Part shown: positions 17,710 to 26,647 of the stretch, piece after piece
Layout of the letters: each line of letters starts with the position of its first letter
How positions within the stretch are numbered: position 1 is the stretch's first letter
DNA from: Halostagnicola sp. A-GB9-2
GTDB taxonomy: Archaea; Halobacteriota; Halobacteria; Halobacteriales; Natrialbaceae
NCBI RefSeq assembly: GCF_030068615.1
Contig: NZ_JASJOC010000018.1
Coordinates: 1-54,357, forward strand
Direction: 5' to 3'
Length of the DNA: 54,357 nucleotides
Notes under the pieces: model-generated
Database searches by the model: none
Told to the model about the DNA's origin: nothing
The model's input: the letters and a program-made list of their open reading frames with translations, nothing else
Program-made: the position numbers and the translations under genes

Positions 17710-18760
17710 GGGGGATCGAGAGCCCCAGACGGACGGTGGCGAGATGTTCGCCACCGCCGAACTCACCCAGATCAGTCGACGCCAACGGTACGGTGAGTGG
17801 TTTCAGGAGGCGGTTCGAGAACCGTTTTCGATCGCCTGGGAAGACTGGCGGATGAAAGTTGGGCTGACGATCATTCTCGGGTTCATCGCCATGGCTGCTC
17901 TCGCCTGGGTTTCGTCCTCGACGTTCTGGGTTCTCGAGAACGTGACGATCCTCGAGGAACCGATCTCGAATCAGGGGCCACAGTCCCTGCAACCGTTCGA
18001 GAGCTCGGACCACCTGCTCGGCACGGACAATCAGGGTCGTGACATCCTCGCCGGAGTCGTCCACGCGACGCCGATGATGTTACAGATGATCCTCGCGGGT
18101 GCCGTGTTCGCGACCGTGATGGCGACTGCGGTCGGAACCGTTGCAGGGTATAAAGGCGGGACGACCGAACGAATCCTCATGACGATCAGCGACGTGGCCA
18201 TGACGATTCCCGGACTGCCGCTGGTGATCGTCCTGGTCGTGCTGATCAATCCGCAGAACCCCTGGTTCATCGGAATCATCATCACGATCAACGTCTGGGC
18301 CGGAATCGCGCGAACGATTCACTCGCAGGTGTTGACGCTCCGCGAGCACTCCTACGTCGAAGCCTCCCGAACGATGGGGATCAGTACGCCGAGGGTGATA
18401 CAGAAAGACATCCTGCCGAATCTGATGCCGTACATCACCGTCAACTTCGTCTACTCGGCTCGTCGGGTCATCTACGACAGCGTCGCGCTGTACTTTCTGG
18501 GCATCCTCTCGTTCCAGACCGTCGAAAACTGGGGCGTGATGATGAACCTCGCCTACCAGACGGCGGGAGCGCTGTACAACCCGGCGACGACGTACATGCT
18601 GATCATCCCGATGATACCGATTATCGTGCTTTCGTTCGGCCTGATCCTGTTCGCACAGGGGACGGACCGCCTGTTCAATCCGCGCGTTCGGACGCGCCAG
18701 AGCGGACGAACCGAACCGACAGAAGACGCCGACGACGACACGCCACGAGTTCCACAATGA
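17690..18760 (+). CDS. ABC transporter permease (DppC/OppC family)
   Basis: 356 residues. A soluble N-terminal tail of about 50 residues precedes the first helix (LTIILGFIAMAALAWV, about 64-80). The DppC hallmark HLLGTDNQGRDILAGVVHATPM (start of the core domain) lies at about 107, followed by five helices and the EAA loop EASRTMGISTPRVIQKDIL at about 223. The C-terminus is an acidic tail. ATG 17690 is inside the preceding gene; ATGA overlap with the following ATPase at 18757. Confidence 0.92.
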   Translation: MTVSPTEGDREPQTDGGEMFATAELTQISRRQRYGEWFQEAVREPFSIAWEDWRMKVGLTIILGFIAMAALAWVSSSTFWVLENVTILEEPISNQGPQSLQPFESSDHLLGTDNQGRDILAGVVHATPMMLQMILAGAVFATVMATAVGTVAGYKGGTTERILMTISDVAMTIPGLPLVIVLVVLINPQNPWFIGIIITINVWAGIARTIHSQVLTLREHSYVEASRTMGISTPRVIQKDILPNLMPYITVNFVYSARRVIYDSVALYFLGILSFQTVENWGVMMNLAYQTAGALYNPATTYMLIIPMIPIIVLSFGLILFAQGTDRLFNPRVRTRQSGRTEPTEDADDDTPRVPQ

Positions 18761-19938
18761 GTACGTACGAACGATCACAACACGATCGAGCACTGTACGA
18801 GACGGCCGACCCGGTCATCGAGCTCCGGGACGCGGAGGTCGTCTTCGAGATGGACCGCGGAGTCTCCCGCGTTCTCGACAACGTCACCCTCGACATCCAG
18901 CGAAACGAGGTGCTCGGGATCGTCGGCGAGAGCGGGAGCGGCAAATCCATGCTCGCGTCCGCGATGTTAGACGCCGTCGTTGACCCCGGCGTTCTGTCGG
19001 GTCAGGTAACGTACCACCCGGCGGACGGCCACCCCGTCGACGTGCTCGAGCTCAGCGAACGGGAACTACTCAAACACCGCTGGGAGGACATTTCGATGGT
19101 GTTCCAGGGAGCGATGAGTTCGTTCAACCCGACGATGGAGGTCGGCGAGCACTTCGAGGAAACGATCGAGGCTCACGACTACGATATCGGAGCCGGAATG
19201 GACCGCGCTCGAGAACTGCTCGAGGATCTGTACCTCGATCCGGATCGCGTCCTCCCATCGTATCCCCACGAACTCAGCGGCGGGATGAAACAGCGGGCGC
19301 TCATCGCGCTCTCGCTGGTGTTGGAACCGGACGTCCTTGTCATGGACGAGCCGACAGCCGCCCTCGACCTGCTGATGCAACGATCGATCCTCTCGTTGCT
19401 CGAATCGCTCAAAGAAAAGTACGACCTGACGCTGATCTTCATCACGCACGACCTCCCCCTGGTCGCGGAACTGGCGGATCGACTCGCCGTGATGTACGCG
19501 TTCGAACTCGTCGAAATCGGGGCTACGGAGGAAATCCTCCGGCGCGGTTCCCACCCCTACACGCGGTCGCTGTTGAACGCGACGCCGAACCTCGACGCTC
19601 CGCTTGAGGAGATGCGCCCGATCGAGGGGGCGGCACCCGACCCGGTCGACGTGCCGTCGGGCTGTTCGTACCACCCCCGGTGTCCGCTCGCGGACGACGA
19701 GTGTGTCGCCTCGGACCCTGCGTTTCAGGCCGTTTCCGACGAACACAGTGTTGCCTGCTATCACTGGCAGGACGCTCCGGACGCGATTCCGTTTAACGTG
19801 GAGGTGGAGGTGGCAGAAGATTGCCCACAGACCGATAAGGAGGGTGAGTGCCTGCCAGACGAGAGAACGGCGGACTCGAGCGAACCCGAACCCCAGCAAG
19901 CAGAGAATCGTGCGGAAACGGACGGTGGTGACCAATGA
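18757..19938 (+). CDS. ABC transporter ATPase (DppD/OppD family)
   Basis: 393 residues. Walker A GESGSGKS at about 53, Q-loop MVFQGAMSSFNPTM at about 113, signature LSGGMKQRALIALSL at about 172, Walker B LVMDEPTAALD at about 193, switch His in FITHDLPL at about 230. After the ATPase core comes the oligopeptide-transporter C-terminal domain with three Cys (CSYHPRCPLADDECV), typical of this family. A 45-residue acidic tail (about 350-393) is an extra not usual in bacterial DppD. It forms a heterodimer with the next gene product and energises import. Start overlaps the permease stop (ATGA). Confidence 0.93.
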   Translation: MSTYERSQHDRALYETADPVIELRDAEVVFEMDRGVSRVLDNVTLDIQRNEVLGIVGESGSGKSMLASAMLDAVVDPGVLSGQVTYHPADGHPVDVLELSERELLKHRWEDISMVFQGAMSSFNPTMEVGEHFEETIEAHDYDIGAGMDRARELLEDLYLDPDRVLPSYPHELSGGMKQRALIALSLVLEPDVLVMDEPTAALDLLMQRSILSLLESLKEKYDLTLIFITHDLPLVAELADRLAVMYAFELVEIGATEEILRRGSHPYTRSLLNATPNLDAPLEEMRPIEGAAPDPVDVPSGCSYHPRCPLADDECVASDPAFQAVSDEHSVACYHWQDAPDAIPFNVEVEVAEDCPQTDKEGECLPDERTADSSEPEPQQAENRAETDGGDQ

Positions 19939-21026
19939 GCGGGAGCGATCAACACCTCGTCTCGCTCGAGGGCGTCGAAGTCCACTTTGAGGAGAGCACT
20001 GGCTTACTCGATTTCGGCGATCCGGATGTCGTCCGGGCCGTCGACGGTGTCAGCCTCGATATCGAGCAAAACGACGTGGTGGCACTCGTCGGCGAGTCCG
20101 GGTGTGGGAAAACGACCCTCGGCAAAACCGCAATCGGTCTCCAGCGGCCGACCGGTGGGAGCGTCCGTTATCGCGGCCAGGACATCTGGGACGCGAAAGA
20201 CGGGCGCGGCGACGTCGAGATTTCCTACACCGATATACGGCGCTCGCTCCAGATCATCCATCAGGATCCGGGGAGTTCGCTCAATCCCAATCGGCGCGTG
20301 CTGAAGATTCTCGAGGCACCGTTAAAGCGGTGGCAGGCGGGGATGAGCGCGGGAGATCGACGGCGGGAAGTCCTGTCGATGCTCGAGCGCGTCGGCATGA
20401 CGCCGGCCAAAGACTACGCCGGACGATATCAACATCAGCTCTCCGGCGGGGAAAAACAGCGCGTTGCACTCGTCAGGGCGCTGTTGATGGATCCGGACCT
20501 CATCCTCGCGGACGAGGCGATCAGCGCGCTCGACGTCTCGTTGCGCGTCGAGATGATGGACCTCATGCTCGAGTTGCAGGATCAGTTCGACACCTCCTTC
20601 GTCGCCGTCTCCCACGACCTCTCGAACGCGCGGTACTTCGCCGCCCACGGTGGGGGTCGAATCGGCGTTATGTACCTCGGCCAGCTCGTCGAAATCGGAC
20701 CGGCCGAAGAGATAATCTCCAATCCGAAACACCCCTACACGAAGGTCCTTAGATGGGCCACGCCCGACCTCCGTGCGGGAACCGACTCGAGCGAGCCGCC
20801 GGTTCGACGGATCGATATTCCGGATCCGAAGAATCCGCCGTCGGGCTGTCGGTTTCATACGCGCTGTCCGGAGGCTCGCGAGTGGTGTCCGCGCGAACAA
20901 CCGGAGCCGATCGACGTCGACACAGACCACGAGGTCGCCTGCTTCCGCGAAGACGAGGACCACGAGTACTGGTCGAGTCCAGCACTCGAGGACGAACAAG
21001 CCGCCGGGTCAGCGCGGTCGGACTGA
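19935..21026 (+). CDS. ABC transporter ATPase (DppF/OppF family)
   Basis: 363 residues. Walker A GESGCGKT at about 53, Q-loop IIHQDPGSSLNPNR at about 110, signature LSGGEKQRVALVRALL at about 168, Walker B LILADEAISALDVS at about 188. The usual Pro after the catalytic Glu (DEP) is Ala here; the Glu itself is kept, so ATPase activity is expected. Switch His is in AVSHDLSN. The C-terminal Cys-containing extension (CRFHTRCPEAREWC) matches DppF. It ends the transporter operon; GH3 begins 105 bases later. Confidence 0.93.
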   Translation: MSGSDQHLVSLEGVEVHFEESTGLLDFGDPDVVRAVDGVSLDIEQNDVVALVGESGCGKTTLGKTAIGLQRPTGGSVRYRGQDIWDAKDGRGDVEISYTDIRRSLQIIHQDPGSSLNPNRRVLKILEAPLKRWQAGMSAGDRRREVLSMLERVGMTPAKDYAGRYQHQLSGGEKQRVALVRALLMDPDLILADEAISALDVSLRVEMMDLMLELQDQFDTSFVAVSHDLSNARYFAAHGGGRIGVMYLGQLVEIGPAEEIISNPKHPYTKVLRWATPDLRAGTDSSEPPVRRIDIPDPKNPPSGCRFHTRCPEAREWCPREQPEPIDVDTDHEVACFREDEDHEYWSSPALEDEQAAGSARSD

Positions 21027-21131
21027 TCGATAGCGATCGGAATTGATCGGTGTTGCTCGAAGCGATTCCGGCGAAGGTCGGCGGTTGTTCGTCCGTCGAA
21101 TTTATGTGACTTGCAATCAATTACCAATCGT

Positions 21132-23333
21132 ATGACTCAGCAGGTTAGCCCCGCGTCGAGAGACATCAGTATACAGGAATTGATCGACGAGTTGTCCCTT
21201 CCGCAAAAAGTCGGACAGCTCGTCGGAACGTACGTCGGATCGATGGACCAAGATATCACCCTCGAGAACGCACGGGAGATGGTTATTGACTCCCACGTCG
21301 GAACGGTCGCCGCGTTCGGAATCGGCGTTTCGAACCATCACGACCCGGTCCGCGTGGCCGAGATGGCGAACGAACTCCAGCGGACCGCACTCGAGGAGAC
21401 TGAACACGGCATTCCGCTCTTGCTCCCCGTCGACGCCGTTCACGGCCACGCGTACGTAAACGGTGCGACGATATTCCCCCACGGACTCGGCGTCGCTGCG
21501 ACGCGAAACACCGACCACGCATTCAGCGCAGGGGCGATTACGGCGACCGAGATGCGAGCCACCGGCGCGAACGTCAACTACGGACCCACCTGCGACGTTG
21601 CCAGGGACCCGCGCTGGGGCCGAACGTTCGAAACGTACGGAGAGAGCCCGCTCCTGTGTGGCGCGTTCGCCGGGGCGACCGTTCGGGGCCTCGAGTCCGC
21701 TGAAGACGGGCCTCGAGTTGCCGCGACGGTAAAACACTTCCCGGCCTACGGCGACCCGGAAGCCGGCGAGGACGCCGCCGTCGTTGATCGGTCGCCAACC
21801 ACTGTCCACCAGCAGTTGCTCCCTCCGTTTCGGGAAGCGATCAACGCCGGCGGCTCGCTCGTAATGCCGTGTTACAACTCGATTGACGGCGAACCGGCCC
21901 ACGGCTCGCGGCGGTACCTGACCGAACTTCTCCGGGAGCGACTCGGCTTTGACGGAGCCGTGGTCTCCGACTGGGGCGGCGTGGACATGCTCCACGAGGA
22001 TCACCGCGTTACCGCGTCACAACGCGATTCGGCGAGAACGGCTCTCGAGGCCGGCCTGGATCAGATTTCGATCGGACGACGGGCGTACGCCGACCACCTC
22101 GTGTCTCTCGTCGACGACGGCGAACTTTCGGAGGGACGGATCGACGAGGCGGTTCGACGGCTCCTCGAACTGAAACGGAATCTCGATCTCTTCGAAAACC
22201 CCTACGTCGACATTAACCGAGAGACGTCGGTTCTGGGGGCGGACAACCATCGAGAACGGGCGTATCAGGCCGCACTCGAGTCACAAACGCTGTTGAAAAA
22301 CGAGGAGGATTTCCTCCCGTTGTCGCCGGACCTCGACTCGATTCTGGTCGCGGGGCCGAACGCGGATTCGCTTCGAAATCAGTACGGCGGTTGGAGCGTC
22401 CAACAGCCCGAACCCGATTCCGGCGTGACCGTTCGAGAGGGAATCGAACGGGCCGTCGGACCCGACGCGACGGTTCGATACGAACAGGGCGCGACGACGA
22501 CCGAAGTAGTCGATCTCGAGGCCGCGTCCAGCAGTGCGGCAGAGTCGGACGTCGCCGTGCTCGCTCTCGGGGAGAACTGGTATTTCCACGAATTCGGCCC
22601 GCAGGAACTCGTCGGCACCACCGGCGAGAATCCGACCCGTTCGCAACTCGAGTTACCGTCCGCACAACGGGAGTTGCTCGAAGCGGTTTGGAAAACCGGG
22701 ACGCCAACCGTTCTGGTGTTGATTACTGGGCGTCCGCTTTCGATCCCCTGGGCGGACGAACACGTTCCCGCGATCGTCCAATCCTACTATCCGGGAAGCG
22801 AAGGTGGGCGCGCCGTTTCCGACGTACTATTCGGGAAACGCAACCCGTCCGGTCGGTTGCCGATCAGCGTGCCTCGCTCGACGGGTCACCTACCGACGCG
22901 GTTCAACCACCTCGCGCATCCGACCCCGATCGGGAGCGACGAACACCCCGAAACCTACGACCCGCTTTACGAGTTCGGTCACGGGGAAAGTTACACGGAG
23001 TTCGCCTGTGAGAATCTCGAGGTCGGGAGCGAGGAAATCGGCTCCGCAGAGTCGGTAACCGCCCAAATCACCGTCGAGAACGTCGGCGACCGGGCGGGAA
23101 CACGAGCGCTCGATTTCTTCCTTCGGGACCGCGTGAGTTCACGGGTGAGGCCCGTCAGGGAACACGTCGGCTTTACGACGGTCGATCTCGAGCCTGGCGC
23201 GGCGGCGACGGCGGGAATCACCGTCCCAAACGATTCGCTCGCCGTACCCGACTCGAGGGGTCGAAAGACTGTCGAATCAGGCACGTTCGAGGTTTCGTGT
23301 GCCGGAGAAACGACGTCGTTCGACGTTCGATGA
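21132..23333 (+). CDS. GH3 family beta-glycosidase, intracellular
   Basis: 733 residues. Three-part GH3 architecture: N-terminal TIM barrel, alpha/beta sandwich (from about 390), and a C-terminal fibronectin-III-like domain (after FGHGESYTEFACENLEV, about 620). The catalytic nucleophile is the Asp of VVSDWGGVDML at about residue 280; substrate-binding ATVKHFPAYGDPEAGED is at about 200. It hydrolyses terminal non-reducing beta-linked sugars, most often beta-glucosides or beta-xylosides. No Sec or Tat signal is visible, so it should act inside the cell on material brought in by the upstream importer. ATG 21132 is preferred to the TTG at 21111. Confidence 0.92.
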   Translation: MTQQVSPASRDISIQELIDELSLPQKVGQLVGTYVGSMDQDITLENAREMVIDSHVGTVAAFGIGVSNHHDPVRVAEMANELQRTALEETEHGIPLLLPVDAVHGHAYVNGATIFPHGLGVAATRNTDHAFSAGAITATEMRATGANVNYGPTCDVARDPRWGRTFETYGESPLLCGAFAGATVRGLESAEDGPRVAATVKHFPAYGDPEAGEDAAVVDRSPTTVHQQLLPPFREAINAGGSLVMPCYNSIDGEPAHGSRRYLTELLRERLGFDGAVVSDWGGVDMLHEDHRVTASQRDSARTALEAGLDQISIGRRAYADHLVSLVDDGELSEGRIDEAVRRLLELKRNLDLFENPYVDINRETSVLGADNHRERAYQAALESQTLLKNEEDFLPLSPDLDSILVAGPNADSLRNQYGGWSVQQPEPDSGVTVREGIERAVGPDATVRYEQGATTTEVVDLEAASSSAAESDVAVLALGENWYFHEFGPQELVGTTGENPTRSQLELPSAQRELLEAVWKTGTPTVLVLITGRPLSIPWADEHVPAIVQSYYPGSEGGRAVSDVLFGKRNPSGRLPISVPRSTGHLPTRFNHLAHPTPIGSDEHPETYDPLYEFGHGESYTEFACENLEVGSEEIGSAESVTAQITVENVGDRAGTRALDFFLRDRVSSRVRPVREHVGFTTVDLEPGAAATAGITVPNDSLAVPDSRGRKTVESGTFEVSCAGETTSFDVR

Positions 23334-23505
23334 GTCGGCGTTTGCCGGGTTGGAGTGCCCGACGTGACTCAGCGGCGACCGGGAACCGCTGACGAATTTC
23401 AGAACGAACGTTCGAAATAGCGCTCGGAAACTGGCGGTCTGGAGCGATCGAGGTCGTCGTATCACGCACGCAATATTTTTGGTCGGGGGCGAACGGGTAC
23501 TGTGC

Positions 23506-24570
23506 ATGGAAACGGATACCCTCAAAACGGCGCTCGAGGAAGCTGGACTCACCGGCCAGCAAGCCGATGCGTATCTAACCTTGCTCGAGTTGGGACCGTC
23601 GCCCGTCGTCAGGATCGCCGAGCACTCCTCGGTCTCCTCGTCGCGGATTTACGACGTCGTTCGTGCGCTCGAGGAACAGGGGTTCGTCGAAACTATCGAA
23701 CGCGATCGGCTTCACACTCGGCCGCGGGAACCGATGGACGTTCTCGATCGATTGCGGAACAAAAGCGAAATTCTCGCTGACGCCGCTGACGAAATCGAAG
23801 ATCGGTGGGAACAACCGGATCCGATGGAGTCACGCGTGAGCGTCCTCAAACGAAAGGAGACGATTCTTCGACGCACCGCAGAAGCGATTTCCAGGGCGGA
23901 GATTGCTATCGAACTGGCGGTCACGCCGTCGCAACTTCGAGAACTTCGGTCGACGATCGAGACAGCGATCGAAGAACGCGACGTTCTGGTCCAGATCAGC
24001 GTGTACGACGCCGGAGATGCGGATGTTCCGGTTCCCGATGGCGTTCTCGAAATACGTCGCTGTCCGATCCCGGGCCCGTTTCTCGCGATAATCGACCGGC
24101 TGTACGTCTTCTTTTCGCCGAACGTTCACGCCGACGAGCCCTATGGCGTGACGATTGGCGACGAAATCCTCTCCTTTATCCTCCACTGGTACTTCCTTAC
24201 GTGTCTCTGGGCGCAGAACGAACCGATACACGTCTCGAGCAACCATCCCCCAACGTACGTCAGCGTCGAGGGATTCGTCCACGACGTTTCGCCCCTGTTC
24301 TTCGACAGTGCCGAGATAACGGTCCGGATTATCGGCCACGATACGACCACTGGAGAGTTGCTCGAGGTGACGGGATCGCTCGCCCATATCACCAGCAATG
24401 GACAGTTCGCTCCGAATCACCGCCCTACTTACACGGAACTCGCCGGCCAGGTAACGCTGTTTCTCGACACCGAAGACGGGCTCTACACGATCGGCGGGTG
24501 GGGTGCGCTCGTCGAAGACGTTGAGGCGGAGGTCCTCCGGATCGAAGGGATCGAATTTCCGCCATTATAA
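23506..24570 (+). CDS. TrmB family sugar-sensing transcriptional regulator
   Basis: 354 residues. Winged helix at about 8-75 (LTGQQADAYLTLLELGPSPV, HSSVSSSRIYDVVRALEEQGF), a linker helix with coiled-coil character (about 80-115), a phospholipase-D-like middle part (RAEIAIELAVTPSQL) and the C-terminal TrmB effector domain (about 240-354, ending EDVEAEVLRIEGIEFPPL). In archaea TrmB proteins bind sugars and control sugar transport and glycolytic genes. Its place just after the ABC importer and GH3 genes makes those its likely targets. A TATA-like CAATATTTTT lies about 30 bases before ATG 23506. Confidence 0.92.
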   Translation: METDTLKTALEEAGLTGQQADAYLTLLELGPSPVVRIAEHSSVSSSRIYDVVRALEEQGFVETIERDRLHTRPREPMDVLDRLRNKSEILADAADEIEDRWEQPDPMESRVSVLKRKETILRRTAEAISRAEIAIELAVTPSQLRELRSTIETAIEERDVLVQISVYDAGDADVPVPDGVLEIRRCPIPGPFLAIIDRLYVFFSPNVHADEPYGVTIGDEILSFILHWYFLTCLWAQNEPIHVSSNHPPTYVSVEGFVHDVSPLFFDSAEITVRIIGHDTTTGELLEVTGSLAHITSNGQFAPNHRPTYTELAGQVTLFLDTEDGLYTIGGWGALVEDVEAEVLRIEGIEFPPL

Positions 24571-24646
24571 GGTGTCGGGTTCGCGCTGCGGCGAGTTCCA
24601 TACGCACCAGAACACGCTCGTTCGCCGCAGGCACAAGCGCGTTCGC

Positions 24647-25525
24647 TTACTCGAGGCCGATCCGCGACCGAAATTCCGGAACGCCTGTAGCATCGACCTC
24701 GGTCGAAGGGACGCGAAACAGGGCCCCTGCCCCGTCACCTTCGGACTGGCGCGTTCCGCCGTCGAGTGCGGTCGTCAGGTAGCAGTCCTCGTATGCCGGG
24801 CCGCCGAACGTGACCGATGAAACCTTCCGTGCCGGAACGTCGATTTCCGTCACCGCAGTTCCGTCGGAGTCGTACCGAACGACGCGGTCGCCGTTCCAGC
24901 GAGCCGACCAGACATCACCCGATTCGTCGACGGTCATTCCGTCGGGAACGCCGTCGTTCGCAGGCGTTTCGACGAACGCCCGTCGGTCAGAAAGTTCACC
25001 GGTGTCCCGATCGTACGCGAACGCGTAAATCCGGCGGGCCTCCGATTCCGTAAAGAAGAACGTCTCGAGGTCTCTCGAGAATCCCATCCCGTTTGGGATG
25101 TCGACATCCTCGATAACGATCCGAGTCGATCCGTCGGGGTCGATGCGATACAGATCGCCGAGGGCCTCAGAACCGGGCATCGTTCCGCAAAAGACCCGGC
25201 CTTCGGAGTCGGCGATGACGTCGTTGAACCGCGTCTCCGCATCGATCCGGAGAACGATTTCGTGACCGCCCGATTGTGTATTCCAACGGCGGACCTGCCC
25301 GTGCTCGAACAGGAGTAGGGAGCCGTCCGCCTCGATCGTGAACCCGCCGAGGGGCGAGCTATCGTTGGTCTCGTAGACGACGGAATTCTCTCCCGTTTCG
25401 GGTTCGTATCGATATAGTAATCCTGCGGGGATATCCACCCAGTACAGACAGCGTTCCTCTGGGTGCCACAGCGGCCCTTCGCCGGTCTCCGCATACGTAT
25501 CCGCGATTCGCTCGAGCGTAGTCAC
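24647..25525 (-). CDS. SMP-30/gluconolactonase family lactonase
   Basis: 292 residues, six-bladed beta-propeller. Metal ligands characteristic of the family are visible: the Glu in GEGPLWHPEE near the N-terminus, the Asn in RFNDVIADSEG and in IPNGMGFS, and the Asp in VPDGMTVDESGDVW. The reaction is opening of a sugar lactone such as glucono- or aldaro-1,4/1,5-lactone. This fits an oxidative sugar route in which a dehydrogenase (Gfo/Idh or the SDR at 12263) makes a lactone, with mannonate dehydratase acting later; that link is inference. It runs convergently to TrmB. No signal peptide. Confidence 0.9.
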   Translation of the reverse strand: MTTLERIADTYAETGEGPLWHPEERCLYWVDIPAGLLYRYEPETGENSVVYETNDSSPLGGFTIEADGSLLLFEHGQVRRWNTQSGGHEIVLRIDAETRFNDVIADSEGRVFCGTMPGSEALGDLYRIDPDGSTRIVIEDVDIPNGMGFSRDLETFFFTESEARRIYAFAYDRDTGELSDRRAFVETPANDGVPDGMTVDESGDVWSARWNGDRVVRYDSDGTAVTEIDVPARKVSSVTFGGPAYEDCYLTTALDGGTRQSEGDGAGALFRVPSTEVDATGVPEFRSRIGLE

Positions 25526-25601
25526 GAACGTGTAACTCGCGTCGTCTCCCTTGAATCTACCTCTGTGCGCCAGATTGGTCGGTACGACTTTCGCCCGTCG
25601 T

Positions 25602-25952
25602 CTACGACGATCTGGCCTCGAGGATCTCGACGAGTCGGCTTCTCCCGAGTTCCTCGATCAGTACCGCCAGTTCGAGGACTCGGTCTTCGCCGAGTTCGTC
25701 GACGAGCGAAACGATTTCGTCCGGCGTGAACGTCCGTGCGAGACTCGACATGGTCTCGACGACCTCGACCGTTCGCTCTGCGGTCTCCGCCGTCGGATCG
25801 ACGGTGAGCGGTCGATTGACGAACTCCCCGTCCTTGTAGTAGCAAAAACGGAGTTCGGTATCGTCGCTCGATTCGGGAGTAACGATCTGGACAACGCCGT
25901 GGCCGTCCTCCCAGTCATCGATCCGTTGCTCGAGCAGGGTTTGATAGCGCAT
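25602..25952 (-). CDS. Uncharacterised haloarchaeal protein behind an operator-like palindrome
   Basis: 116 residues starting MRYQTLLEQRIDDWEDGHG. The N-terminal half looks like a small beta-rich unit (VVQIVTPESSDDTELRFCYY, then YKDGEFVNRPLTVD); the C-terminal half is helical and acidic (TPDEIVSLVDELGEDRVLEL, then AVLIEELGRSRLVEILEA). No family recognised and no catalytic motif. ATG 25952 is preferred because an 18-bp palindrome at 25966-25983 and a TATA-like GATATAC near 25993-25999 sit just upstream; the longer frame from 26027 would run through both. Confidence 0.7.
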   Translation of the reverse strand: MRYQTLLEQRIDDWEDGHGVVQIVTPESSDDTELRFCYYKDGEFVNRPLTVDPTAETAERTVEVVETMSSLARTFTPDEIVSLVDELGEDRVLELAVLIEELGRSRLVEILEARSS

Positions 25953-25965
25953 ACACAAGCTAATT

Positions 25966-25983
25966 CGCTTATGCACATAAGCG
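25966..25983. promoter_or_regulatory. Perfect palindromic operator candidate
   Basis: CGCTTATG, a two-base CA spacer, then CATAAGCG: eight-base arms with no mismatch. It ends 14 bases before the ATG (25952) of the minus-strand gene, and overlaps the transcription start predicted from the TATA-like box at 25993-25999. A dimeric repressor bound here would block initiation. Confidence 0.6.
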
Positions 25984-26095
25984 TTAATGGTTGTATATCG
26001 CCTGGTATAGAGACTATTCAAAGGCAATATTCAGAAAAGTGGACTCCCGCGTTCGTCTAGAATCTCGTAAAATGTGGATCCGCTCGCGCCCGTTT

Positions 26096-26455
26096 TCAGA
26101 TGATAATCATATCCAGCAACGGTTCACGGAAGACCAACAGAACGATGTTGTTGCTCGCGAAGAACGCGTACGCAGAGACGATGATAGCGACGAATCCGAC
26201 ATCGAGCGGACTCGAGAGAACGTAGCCGACCGTGACGATGACTACTGCGTAAGTAACGGCTGCGAGAACGACGCCGGGCAATCCGATGAATTCGTAGAAC
26301 ATGACAGTAATCGGGTTGAGTTCGTGAGCGTACGGAACGAGGAAGAGATGGACCGATGCAACCAAATCCGCGAACCACGTGATAAAAAAGGCGAGCCGTA
26401 ACCGGGAACCTCCGGGTCGATTCGAGCGCAATGAAGGGACAGTCTCTACGGACAT
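26096..26455 (-). CDS. Small membrane protein, three or four helices
   Basis: 119 residues starting MSVETVPSLRSNRPGG. After a basic N-terminus there are hydrophobic segments at about 18-40 (AFFITWFADLVASVHLFLV), 48-75 (VMFYEFIGLPGVVLAAVTYAV) and 78-108 (VGYVLSSPLDVGFVAIIVSA). The motif HELNPITVMFYEFIG (small DUF5658-like haloarchaeal membrane proteins have similar wording) suggests a helical bundle, but the function is unknown. The long upstream frame (to 26668) overlaps the RPA gene start and is rejected; ATG 26455 is the first in frame that gives a normal N-terminus. Divergent from the RPA operon. Confidence 0.7.
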   Translation of the reverse strand: MSVETVPSLRSNRPGGSRLRLAFFITWFADLVASVHLFLVPYAHELNPITVMFYEFIGLPGVVLAAVTYAVVIVTVGYVLSSPLDVGFVAIIVSAYAFFASNNIVLLVFREPLLDMIII

Positions 26456-26647
26456 GATATCAACCGAGTTACGGAAGGAGGAAATAAAGGGCTTGACCCT
26501 GACCCTGCCGCCCGACCAGTTGAAAAAGAGAGCCATCACCAAACGTGGTAAGGGCTTACTAACATCACGGCCTTGAGCCGTTTGACTCCGCGTTTCACTT
26601 TCACCCTGACGCGGGAACGCTTTTGAGGCCCCCACTCGAAATACCCA

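Noticed and set aside
26379-26576. 65-codon frame between the small membrane protein and rpa1
   Set aside because: Lys/Arg-rich, overlaps the divergent gene's 5' end and has no homologous pattern.
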